Origin: UKL13-2 sp043773745
Lineage (GTDB): Bacteria; Pseudomonadota; Gammaproteobacteria; Burkholderiales; Usitatibacteraceae
Direction: 5' to 3'
DNA: 23,778 nucleotides
NCBI GenBank assembly: GCA_043773745.1
Contig: JAYVEV010000115.1
Location: forward strand, 1 to 23,778
A program made the translations under genes and the position numbers. The notes under the pieces were generated by a model that saw only the letters and a list, made by a program, of their open reading frames with translations, was not told where the DNA came from and searched no databases. Positions 1 to 7,490 of the stretch are shown in pieces; the first letter of the stretch is position 1, and the number at the start of each line of letters is the position of its first letter.

Positions 1-81
1 GTTTTCAAAAATCTTCCCGACCGCGCTGAGTTTGCAAACGATATCAACGAGCAACTCGTCGTCGAACTTTATTCAAAGTAA
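1..81 (+). CDS. rpsD: 30S ribosomal protein S4, C-terminal end (partial)
   Basis: The first 26 codons of the window read in frame to a TAA at 79-81 and end in INEQLVVELYSK, the characteristic C-terminus of ribosomal protein S4 (E. coli ends in a very similar INEHLIVELYSK). S4 is a primary 16S rRNA-binding protein of the small subunit. The 5' part lies outside the window. The rpoA start codon follows 64 bp later on the same strand with no terminator between them, as in the alpha operon of Proteobacteria. The identification rests on a short tail but is strengthened by the gene order rpsD-rpoA-rplQ. Confidence 0.95.
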   Translation, partial: VFKNLPDRAEFANDINEQLVVELYSK

Positions 82-145
82 GCTGTTTTTCGGGCGCGCC
101 ATGTTATGCATGGTGCGTCTTCACCTTTTATAGAGGCCCTCGTCA

Positions 146-1126
146 ATGCAAAGCAATGCTACGACTTTCCTGAAGCCGCGGATCATCGACGTCCAAAACA
201 TTTCCCCATCGCATGCCAAAGTGGTGATGGAACCGTTCGAGCGCGGCTACGGCCACACGTTGGGCAATGCCCTGCGTCGTATTTTATTATCCTCCATGCC
301 TGGCTATGCCCCGACGGAAGTTAAAATCGTTGGCGTTTTGCATGAATACTCCACCATCGAAGGCGTGCAGGAAGACGTCGTCGATATTTTGCTGAACCTC
401 AAAGGTTTGGTGATGAAGTTGCATAACCGCAATGAAGTCACACTGAAGCTGAAAAAAGCGACAGCGGGCGCGGTAACGGGTGCTGACATCGAGCAGACGC
501 ATGATGTTGAAATCCTTAATCCGGAACACGTCATTGCGCATCTGACTGCCGGTGGCAAGCTGGATATGCAAATTAAAATCGAAAAAGGCCGCGGCTATGT
601 TGCCGCGACCGCGCGCCGTGCAGACCACGATAATCGTACGATTGGCTCAATCCTGCTGGATGCATCCTACAGCCCGGTTCGTCGCGTATCTTATGCGGTG
701 GAAAGTGCCCGTGTTGAGCAGCGTACTGACTTGGACCGTCTGGTCATGGACATCGAAACCAATGGTGCCATTGAGCCGGAAGAAGCAGTCCGTTATGCTG
801 CACGTGTACTGGTTGATCAGCTATCTGTGTTTGCTGATTTGCAAGGTACACCAATGCAGGCAGAAGAAGCCAAAGCGCCACAAATTGACCCTATACTGTT
901 ACAACCGGTTGATGATCTGGAACTCACTGTTCGCTCTGCGAATTGCTTGAAAGCCGAAAATATTTATTACATCGGCGACCTGATCCAGCGTACCGAAAAC
1001 GAACTGCTCAAGACACCGAATTTGGGCCGTAAATCGCTCAATGAAATCAAAGAAGTTCTTGCTAGCAAAGGGCTCACGCTCGGTATGCGTTTGGAAAACT
1101 GGCCTGTTGCCGGTTTGGCCAAGTAG
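146..1126 (+). CDS. rpoA: DNA-directed RNA polymerase subunit alpha
   Basis: A 326-residue protein of full length for the alpha subunit, which dimerises to nucleate RNA polymerase assembly and contacts UP elements and activators. The N-terminal domain carries LKPRIIDVQ near the start and the dimerisation segment GYGHTLGNALRRILLSSMPG around residues 33-52. After a short linker the C-terminal domain begins near residue 258; LTVRSANCLKAENI includes R263, the equivalent of the DNA-contacting R265 of E. coli, and NLGRKSLNEIKEVL forms the helix-hairpin-helix part. The chosen ATG has an AGAGG ribosome binding site at 132-136. It lies between rpsD and rplQ as in other Proteobacteria. Confidence 0.99.
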   Translation: MQSNATTFLKPRIIDVQNISPSHAKVVMEPFERGYGHTLGNALRRILLSSMPGYAPTEVKIVGVLHEYSTIEGVQEDVVDILLNLKGLVMKLHNRNEVTLKLKKATAGAVTGADIEQTHDVEILNPEHVIAHLTAGGKLDMQIKIEKGRGYVAATARRADHDNRTIGSILLDASYSPVRRVSYAVESARVEQRTDLDRLVMDIETNGAIEPEEAVRYAARVLVDQLSVFADLQGTPMQAEEAKAPQIDPILLQPVDDLELTVRSANCLKAENIYYIGDLIQRTENELLKTPNLGRKSLNEIKEVLASKGLTLGMRLENWPVAGLAK

Positions 1127-1209
1127 AACTCAACAGGCTTTAATAGAAAATTAACGCAAGTATCAGTATCAATTAGTAATTTTATTAACCCATAACGATA
1201 ATAAGGCTG

Positions 1210-1228
1210 GCCCCAGATTGACTGGGGC
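1210..1228 (+). other. Hairpin in the rplQ leader
   Basis: GCCCCAG (1210-1216) and CTGGGGC (1222-1228) form a perfect 7-bp GC-rich stem with loop ATTGA, and GCT (1206-1208) can add pairs with AGC (1231-1233). It lies in the 131-bp rpoA-rplQ spacer, ending about 30 nt before the rplQ start. No T-run follows, so it does not look like an intrinsic terminator. It may be an mRNA-stability or processing element; function is unknown. Confidence 0.5.
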
Positions 1229-1257
1229 AAAGCGGCCAAGATTGAAAAGGAAATAAC

Positions 1258-1656
1258 ATGCGTCATCGTCACGGACTTCGTAAACTTAATAAAACCAGCT
1301 CGCATCGCTTGGCGATGCTGCGCAACATGACCAACTCTTTATTTCAGCACGAGATCATCAAGACCACGTTGCCTAAAGCCAAAGAACTGCGTCGCGTTGC
1401 CGAGCCACTTATCACCCTTGGCAAAGAGCCAACGCTCGCTAACAAACGCCTTGCATTCAACCGCATGCGCGACCGCGATATGGTTTTGAAGTTGTTTGCT
1501 GAACTCGGCCCGCGCTACAAAGAGCGCAAAGGTGGTTATTTGCGTATTCTGAAATTTGGTTTCCGCAATGGTGATAATGCACCGATGGCATTGGTAGAGT
1601 TGGTGGATCGCCCGGAAATTACCGAAGAGCCAAAAACTGAAACCACAGGCGAATAA
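1258..1656 (+). CDS. rplQ: 50S ribosomal protein L17
   Basis: A 132-residue protein that starts MRHRHGLRKLNKTSSHRLAM, the hallmark N-terminus of bacterial L17, followed by the conserved LFQHEIIKTTLPKAKELR segment and the C-terminal LRILKFGFRNGDNAPMALVEL. L17 is a large-subunit protein near the exit tunnel. The length is close to the family norm (E. coli 127), with a slightly longer acidic tail. The start is supported by AAAAGGA at 1246-1252. It is the last gene of the rpsD-rpoA-rplQ unit and is followed by a strong terminator. Confidence 0.99.
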   Translation: MRHRHGLRKLNKTSSHRLAMLRNMTNSLFQHEIIKTTLPKAKELRRVAEPLITLGKEPTLANKRLAFNRMRDRDMVLKLFAELGPRYKERKGGYLRILKFGFRNGDNAPMALVELVDRPEITEEPKTETTGE

Positions 1657-1682
1657 AATTCGTTTGATTTTGTCAAAGAATT

Positions 1683-1715
1683 AAAACAAAGCCGGGTAAT
1701 GCCCGGCTTTGTTTT
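1683..1715 (+). terminator. Intrinsic terminator of the rpsD-rpoA-rplQ unit
   Basis: A perfect 14-bp inverted repeat: AAAACAAAGCCGGG at 1683-1696, loop TAATG, then CCCGGCTTTGTTTT at 1702-1715. The right arm ends in a T-rich stretch and the left arm begins A-rich, so the hairpin could terminate transcription in either direction. It starts 27 bp after the rplQ stop codon. Confidence 0.9.
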
Positions 1716-1747
1716 GTCTGCTGACTATTTGCCAAGGCGCCAACAGC

Positions 1748-2914
1748 ATGCCCTCTTTCGCAGCTAACACTATTCGATCAAAACTTCCGCATGTAGGTAC
1801 CACCATCTTCACGACTATGTCAAAGCTCGCGCAGGAGGTGGGGGCGGTAAATTTGGGGCAAGGGTTTCCTGATTTTGCGTGTGATCCGCGCTTGATTGTG
1901 GCCATGCATGAGGCCATGCTGGCGGGCCACAATCAATATCCACCCATGACCGGTATTCCCGCGCTGCGCGAAGCCGTGGTTGAAAAAGCTGTCTCGCTGT
2001 ACGGCTACCAGTATGACGCCGAGCATGAAGTAACCATCACCGCCGGTGCAACACAGGCTATTCAAACGGCCTTGACGGCGATCGTACAGGCAGGAGATGA
2101 AGTCATTATTTTTGAACCGGTGTTTGATAGTTATGAGCCGGTTATTCGCATGAATGGTGGCACGGCGATATATGCGAAATTGCGCTACCCCGACTATCGA
2201 CCCAACTGGGATGAAGTGCGTGCGCTGATCACACCAAAGACCCGCGTCATCATGATCAACAGTCCGCACAATCCCACGGCTTCACTGTTAACCGCAGAGG
2301 ACATGCTCGAATTAGCCAATGTGCTGCGCGGGACCGATATTATTTTAATCAGCGATGAAGTTTATGAGCACATCATCTTTGATGGCGCTAGACATGAAAG
2401 CGTAGTTCGCTACCCCGAGCTCATTGAGCGTGCGTTTGTGATCTCATCTTTCGGCAAGACTTACCATGTTACCGGCTGGAAAGTTGCTTATTGTCTGGCC
2501 CCAAAAGTGCTGATGCTGGAGTTTCGCAAGGCGCATCAATTTATAGTTTTTACGGTCAATGCCCCATCGCAACATGCCATCGCGACGTACATGAAGTGCA
2601 AAACGCATTTGACGCTCGCCGCGTTCTATCAGGCAAGGCGCGATTATTTTCTTACGCAGGTAAAGTCATCAAGATTGCGCTGGCTGCCATCGCGCGGCTC
2701 GTACTTTGTTACGGCAAGCTATGCACACCTTGATGAATATCGGGCACTGAGTGATGTTGAGTTCGCGCTGCACCTTGCCCGCCAGTTTGGCGTGGCATGT
2801 ATTCCGGTATCCGCTTTTTATCACGACGGTATTGATGAACGCACCGTTAGATTTTGTTTCGCGAAAAAAGAAGCCACGTTAGAACAGGCGGCCGAACGTC
2901 TTGCGCGCGTTTAG
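1748..2914 (+). CDS. Methionine-type PLP-dependent aminotransferase (YbdL/MtnE-like)
   Basis: A 388-residue fold-type I aminotransferase that closely resembles E. coli YbdL along its whole length (KLPHVGTTIFTTMS, NLGQGFPDF, HNQYPPMTG, GDEVIIFEPVFDSYEP). The PLP lysine is K237 in SSFGKTYHVTGWK; NSPHNPTA and ISDEVYEHIIF supply other cofactor contacts. YbdL-type enzymes prefer methionine, histidine and phenylalanine, and relatives act in the last step of methionine salvage (ketomethylthiobutyrate to methionine). I chose ATG 1748: the frame opens earlier at 1709, but that start would lie inside the rplQ terminator. No strong ribosome binding site is visible. The substrate is inferred from family similarity. 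Confidence 0.93.
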   Translation: MPSFAANTIRSKLPHVGTTIFTTMSKLAQEVGAVNLGQGFPDFACDPRLIVAMHEAMLAGHNQYPPMTGIPALREAVVEKAVSLYGYQYDAEHEVTITAGATQAIQTALTAIVQAGDEVIIFEPVFDSYEPVIRMNGGTAIYAKLRYPDYRPNWDEVRALITPKTRVIMINSPHNPTASLLTAEDMLELANVLRGTDIILISDEVYEHIIFDGARHESVVRYPELIERAFVISSFGKTYHVTGWKVAYCLAPKVLMLEFRKAHQFIVFTVNAPSQHAIATYMKCKTHLTLAAFYQARRDYFLTQVKSSRLRWLPSRGSYFVTASYAHLDEYRALSDVEFALHLARQFGVACIPVSAFYHDGIDERTVRFCFAKKEATLEQAAERLARV

Positions 2915-2924
2915 CTTGCCGCAA

Positions 2925-4247
2925 TTACGTTTCGATAAGAATCACGCGATAATCGTTCACGTTGGTTCGGGTAGGGCCGGTCACGATGAGTTCGCCGAGG
3001 TCGCTGAAGAAACGATAAGCGTCGTTTTTGGCCAGTAGCGCTTTAGCGTCCCTAAGGGCGGACTCATTAGATACTTTATTGCGCGCGGTGCTCAACGCGT
3101 CTGCCGGCAAGAATGCACCCGCGTTATCTTCGCTGCCGTCGATACCGTCCGTATCGCAAGCCAGTGCCGAAATGCCATCCAGTCCATCCAGCTCAATCGC
3201 CAGCGACAATAAAAACTCCGTACAGCGTCCACCCCTACCCGAGTTCTGGTCGCCTATTGTTACCGTGCATTCACCACCAGAGATCAGCGCAACAGGCGGT
3301 TTAAGTGGGTGATGATGGATGCGAATTTGCCGACAAAGCGCTGCGTAAACTTTGGCAACTTCGCGCGCCTCACCGGTAACGCTATCGCCCAAAATCATCG
3401 GTGTAATACCCCGCTGCTGAAAATATGATGCAGCCATTGCCAAGCTCGCATAGGCAGTCGCAATCACGCGATTGTCCACCCGCGCAAAAATCGGATTGTC
3501 TGGTTTTATGGTTTCAGCGATCTCACCTCGTACCCCTTTTGATAAATGGCGCGCAATCGAAATGGGTGGCGTAATGCAATACGCATTGAGTACATTTAGT
3601 GCATCCTGATAAGTAGAAATATCGGGCGCAGTAGGGCCTGATGCAATTGAAGAGGGGTCATCGCTGGTCACATCAGATATAATCAAAGACACGATGCGCG
3701 CCGAGGTTGCCGCTGCTAGGCGCCCCCCCTGAATTGCCGACAAATGTTTGCGGACCACATTCATTTCCTGAATCGGCGCCCCACTACTAAGCAAATCTTT
3801 GGTCACCGCCTTCAAGTCGGCCATCGAAATATCGCCCGCTGGAAGTGACAATAAGCTCGAGCCTCCGCCGGACACCAGCACCAATACCAAATCATTTGGC
3901 CCGGCAGATTTCACCAGCGCCAGAATTTCTTTTGCCGCTGTCTCGCCGGCATCATCCGGCACGGGATGTCCCGCTTCAGACACGCGAATTCGTTGCAACG
4001 ATTCCCCACCGGCATAACCATGCGCATAACGCGTAATCACAATGCCTTCCAACGCCGCCTGCCTGGGCCAATGCAGTTCGACAGCCTTGGCCATCGCTGC
4101 GGCCGCCTTGCCCGCGCCCACCACAATAGTTTTGCCTCCCGTGCTGGCATCGGGTGGTGCCGGCAATTGCTGCGGCACCAGAAGTAGTGGATCAGCCGCG
4201 GTGAGCGCAGCGCGAAAGCTATCAATTAAAAGATCGCGGGAATTCAT
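2925..4247 (-). CDS. Glycerate 2-kinase (GckA/TtuD, MOFRL family)
   Basis: A 440-residue protein that phosphorylates glycerate to 2-phosphoglycerate; older annotations call this family hydroxypyruvate reductase. Visible features are VVGAGKAAAAMAKAVE near residues 42-57, the nucleotide-binding LVLVLVSGGGSSLLSLPAGD, SGGECTVTIGDQNSGRGGR, and the C-terminal MOFRL segment ALACDTDGIDGSEDNAGAF. The frame is open for 43 more codons upstream, but that stretch (MSEDGRCEEV...) does not look like the family; MNSRDLLIDSFRAAL is a normal start. No clear Shine-Dalgarno sequence precedes it. Its stop is 10 bp from that of the converging aminotransferase. It may serve glycerate, tartrate or glyoxylate use; no pathway partners are adjacent. 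Confidence 0.92.
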   Translation of the reverse strand: MNSRDLLIDSFRAALTAADPLLLVPQQLPAPPDASTGGKTIVVGAGKAAAAMAKAVELHWPRQAALEGIVITRYAHGYAGGESLQRIRVSEAGHPVPDDAGETAAKEILALVKSAGPNDLVLVLVSGGGSSLLSLPAGDISMADLKAVTKDLLSSGAPIQEMNVVRKHLSAIQGGRLAAATSARIVSLIISDVTSDDPSSIASGPTAPDISTYQDALNVLNAYCITPPISIARHLSKGVRGEIAETIKPDNPIFARVDNRVIATAYASLAMAASYFQQRGITPMILGDSVTGEAREVAKVYAALCRQIRIHHHPLKPPVALISGGECTVTIGDQNSGRGGRCTEFLLSLAIELDGLDGISALACDTDGIDGSEDNAGAFLPADALSTARNKVSNESALRDAKALLAKNDAYRFFSDLGELIVTGPTRTNVNDYRVILIET

Positions 4248-4648
4248 AGTATGTATGAGCTTATGTCGTTGATGAATTGGGTGAAACCAGCATAACGAAA
4301 AATCAGCTAACTTATCGTTATCTAGAATGGCTAATTTTAAAGATCTGACTTCTTCACAGCGGCCATCTTCGCTCATTTGTAACAGTTTTATTACTGCATG
4401 ACTTATACCAAATATTAACTAGTGAGGCGTTTCTCGAGTGAGACGGTTTAAAAAGACAATGATTACGCTTGGGGAGAAGTGGGATTTCATCTTGTAATTA
4501 CCCCGTTAGCGAGTTATCTTCGGAAAAAAGTTTTTAGAATAAACATAAAATTTTAAATTAATCTAAAAATTGGCAACCAGAAAAATTGTAAAAACGCGAT
4601 TTTAATTTTATTTTCAATTTTGACTGATTAGCGGAGAGGTTAGTAATC
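4248..4648. promoter_or_regulatory. 401-bp AT-rich divergent intergenic region
   Basis: No gene is supported here. The region separates the divergent glycerate kinase and TonB-dependent receptor genes. From about 4515 to 4625 it is very AT-rich (runs such as AAATTTTAAATTAATC), unlike its surroundings. A weak sigma-70-like pair reading rightward is TTGTAA (4492-4497) and TTATCT (4514-4519) with a 16-nt spacer, which would give a leader over 100 nt long. The segment CGTTTCTCGAGTGAGACG (about 4429-4446) is an imperfect dyad. I recognise no riboswitch or Fur box. Confidence 0.4.
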
Positions 4649-7429
4649 ATGAATGAAGTTTTGAAAAATCAAAAATACCTGCACAAAGCTGTTGTAGCAA
4701 GCTTGTTGGCCGCAGGTGCCAGTGCTGCGTTTTCGCAAACCCCAACGGCACCGGCGAAAGTTGAAAAAATCGAAGTGACCGGATCTTCGATTAAGCAGAT
4801 TGAGGGTGAAACGGCATTGCCCGTTTTGGTGATTACGCGTGAAGAAATACAACGAGCGGGTGCTACCAACGCTGAAGAGCTTTTGCGCAGCATTTCGACT
4901 AACGCTAGTAGCGGTAGCACCAGCGTTGCCAACACAGGTGCTGGCGGTGGTCAAGGCGGGGGTGGTTCTGCATCACTTGTATCCATGCGCGGCCTTGGTT
5001 CCGCACGCACCTTGGTCTTGATCAACGGTCGACGTACTGCGCCTGCGGGTGGTACGCCTGCTATTGATATCTCCACGATTCCTATTGCTGCAATCGAGCG
5101 TATTGAAGTGTTGCGCGATGGTGCATCCGCCGTATACGGCAGCGATGCTGTCGCTGGCGTGATTAATTTTATTTTGCGCAAGGACTTTACCGGCCGCGAA
5201 GTATCCGTTTCGTTTGGCAGTCCAACCCGCAGCGGTGGCGGGAATGACGCCAAAGTCTCATTTCATATGGGGATGGGTGATCTGGCGAAAGATCGTTACA
5301 ACATTAACTTTGGCGCCGGGTACCAAAAAGTGCAACCCATTTTTGGCAAGGATCGCTCGTTTGCGAGCAACCTCAATGTAGGCGAACAGCTTGATCGGAC
5401 GAGTAATACGGCCTTCCCGGCTAATATCGTGTTGCCCAGCAACGGCGCGTTGCGTTCACCGAACTATCCAAACTGCGGGCCATTTTCGCTGGTTTCGCCG
5501 CTCAATCCTGGCCTTTGCCGCTACGACAATTCACCCTATGTGGCGATTCAACCGCTTTCCGAACAGGCTAATGGTTTGTTGATGGCACGGTTGAATCTGT
5601 CTGGTTCAATGGAGGCGTATTTTGAAAGTAATTACACGCGGAACAAGACGACCAATACCATTCAGCATGTATTGATTAACGGCTCCGCACTCACGCCCAC
5701 ACACCCGTATACAACGACATTGCGCAATTTGCTCGATACTCAGTACCCAGCTTTCCCGGTACTGCGTCGCTTCATTGGCTCAGCGTATTCTTTGTTGCCC
5801 CCATCCAGTCCTTATTATCCAACCGCATTTGCCGCTGCCAACGGGCTCGCAGGACAGCCGCTGGTATTGCAGTTCCGGTCGGTACCTACCGGACAGCGCG
5901 TAACGGAGGATGTTACCGATAACTCACGTGTTGTCACCGGACTGCGCGGCACAGGCATGGGTTGGGACTACGATGCCGCGTTCTTCTATGCTAAGAATAC
6001 GATTACCGAAAATCTTAAAGACGGCTGGCCAATATTCAATTCCTATCTGCCGCTTCTGAACACTGGCGTGATTAATCCGTTTGGCCCGACTACCGATGCG
6101 GCGGCGTTGGCGGCGGCACAGGCCACTATTTACAGAGGTAATTGGTTCATCAATACCACCTCGGTGACCAGTATCGACACAAAAGCCTCGCGGGAGTTAC
6201 TTCGTTTGCCGGCAGGCACGGTGAATCTCGCGGTAGGTGCAGAATTCCGCAAGGAAAAGCTCGACCTCGCGCCCTCACAGGCAAATAAGGATTTTCTAGT
6301 AGCAGGATTTGGCGGGGCCGGGGTACCGATCGCTGCCAATCGTAACGTGAGCTCCGCCTTTGCTGAAGTCAACCTCCCGATCGATAAACAGCTTGAAGCT
6401 AATCTGGCTGTGCGCTATGACAATTATCAGCGTGTCGGTTCGACCACCAATCCCAAGGCGTCGATTCGTTGGCAGCCTGACTCAACCGTGCTGGTGCGGG
6501 CAGCAATTGGCAGCGGGTTCCGTGCGCCCACGTTGGTGGACCTTTACTCACCGGTCTCATTTGGCATTACGACAAACGGTCAGCGCGACTTGATTCGCTG
6601 TCCGCTGGGTGGTCCCACAACGGATATTGACTGTGCGAACCAGTTTGTAACAGTCAATGGCGGTAATGCCAGCGTTAAACCTGAAAAATCCCTTTCAACG
6701 ACCTTAGGCATGGTATTGGAACCCGCGAAAGATTTTTCCATTGGGGTTGATTGGTTTCGCATTAACCTAAAGGACGTGATTCGCACCGGTGTGCCTATAA
6801 CGACCATACTGGCGAATCCAACTGCCTACGCCAACTTGATTCAACGCGGACCGCCAGATGGCAATCCAAGCGGTGTCGGCCGCATCGTCGGTATTTCGCA
6901 ACAATTGACTAATTTAGGGAAGGTCAATGTTGAGGGTGTTGATTTTGATATCAAGGGCCGCATGCTTGAAACAGCCGAGCATAAGCTGACTGGGCGCTTT
7001 AATGGCACCTACATGACGAAATACGATACACAAAATCTCGACGGGTCCTACTCAAACGCGATAAATGTCGCCAGTAGCAGCGTGCCCGGTGTGATTTTGC
7101 GTTGGCGCGAAACGGCGAGCGTGACCTACGAACGCGGACCGTGGTCGGCAACGTTATCGCAGACTTCGCAGAACTCGTACAACGACACGCGTACTTCGTT
7201 GCAGGCTGCTTCGGTGCCGTTGCGCACTGTGACGGCCTATGAAACCTATGACCTGCAGGGCGCCTATACCGGCTTCAAATCATTACGAATTGTAGTGGGC
7301 ATAAAAAATCTTCTTGATCGTGACCCGCCCTATGCAAATTCTGGTTCAGGCTTTATCGGTAGTTATGACTTGAGTTATGCGGATGTGCGTGGCCGCTTCA
7401 TTTACACAACGCTGTCTTACAAATTCTAA
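4649..7429 (+). CDS. TonB-dependent outer-membrane receptor
   Basis: A 926-residue outer-membrane transporter that imports a substrate using energy passed on by TonB-ExbBD. Residues 1-29 form a signal peptide (KAVVASLLAAGASAAFS, cleavage likely before Q30). A TonB-box-like KIEVTGSSI lies at 40-48. The plug domain follows (about 55-170) with LVSMRGLGSARTLVLINGRR and the conserved IERIEVLRDGASAVYGSDAV; it includes a glycine-rich loop. The rest is a beta-barrel with FRAPTLVDLYSP and AAIGSGFRAP typical of the barrel, ending in YTTLSYKF with the C-terminal phenylalanine needed for outer-membrane insertion. The ribosome binding site is GGAGAGG (4633-4639). No TonB or ExbBD gene is near, so the substrate cannot be read from context. 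Confidence 0.96.
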   Translation: MNEVLKNQKYLHKAVVASLLAAGASAAFSQTPTAPAKVEKIEVTGSSIKQIEGETALPVLVITREEIQRAGATNAEELLRSISTNASSGSTSVANTGAGGGQGGGGSASLVSMRGLGSARTLVLINGRRTAPAGGTPAIDISTIPIAAIERIEVLRDGASAVYGSDAVAGVINFILRKDFTGREVSVSFGSPTRSGGGNDAKVSFHMGMGDLAKDRYNINFGAGYQKVQPIFGKDRSFASNLNVGEQLDRTSNTAFPANIVLPSNGALRSPNYPNCGPFSLVSPLNPGLCRYDNSPYVAIQPLSEQANGLLMARLNLSGSMEAYFESNYTRNKTTNTIQHVLINGSALTPTHPYTTTLRNLLDTQYPAFPVLRRFIGSAYSLLPPSSPYYPTAFAAANGLAGQPLVLQFRSVPTGQRVTEDVTDNSRVVTGLRGTGMGWDYDAAFFYAKNTITENLKDGWPIFNSYLPLLNTGVINPFGPTTDAAALAAAQATIYRGNWFINTTSVTSIDTKASRELLRLPAGTVNLAVGAEFRKEKLDLAPSQANKDFLVAGFGGAGVPIAANRNVSSAFAEVNLPIDKQLEANLAVRYDNYQRVGSTTNPKASIRWQPDSTVLVRAAIGSGFRAPTLVDLYSPVSFGITTNGQRDLIRCPLGGPTTDIDCANQFVTVNGGNASVKPEKSLSTTLGMVLEPAKDFSIGVDWFRINLKDVIRTGVPITTILANPTAYANLIQRGPPDGNPSGVGRIVGISQQLTNLGKVNVEGVDFDIKGRMLETAEHKLTGRFNGTYMTKYDTQNLDGSYSNAINVASSSVPGVILRWRETASVTYERGPWSATLSQTSQNSYNDTRTSLQAASVPLRTVTAYETYDLQGAYTGFKSLRIVVGIKNLLDRDPPYANSGSGFIGSYDLSYADVRGRFIYTTLSYKF

Positions 7430-7458
7430 AGCAGCTTCTTCGTAGAACAGTAACGACC

Positions 7459-7490
7459 GTGGCCCCAACCGCAAGATTGGGGCCACTTTT
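7459..7490 (+). terminator. Intrinsic terminator after the TonB-dependent receptor
   Basis: GTGGCCCCAA (7459-7468), loop CCGCAAGA, TTGGGGCCAC (7477-7486): a perfect 10-bp stem followed by TTTTTACTTTC. The T-run overlaps the uvrA stop codon on the opposite strand (7490-7492), so the element sits exactly between two convergent genes and may serve both. Confidence 0.9.

Noticed and set aside
82..145. An S4-type translational repressor pseudoknot in the rpsD-rpoA gap.
   Set aside because: The known target in E. coli lies before rpsM, outside this window, and the 64-bp gap shows only the ribosome binding site and a short GAGG-C-CCTC symmetry.
4248..4376. N-terminal extension of the glycerate kinase by 43 codons.
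   Set aside because: The added residues do not look like the family N-terminus and the internal ATG gives the usual length of about 440.
4377..4648. A riboswitch or small RNA in the TonB-dependent receptor leader.
   Set aside because: The region is AT-rich with only one imperfect dyad. No cobalamin, TPP or other conserved element is recognisable.
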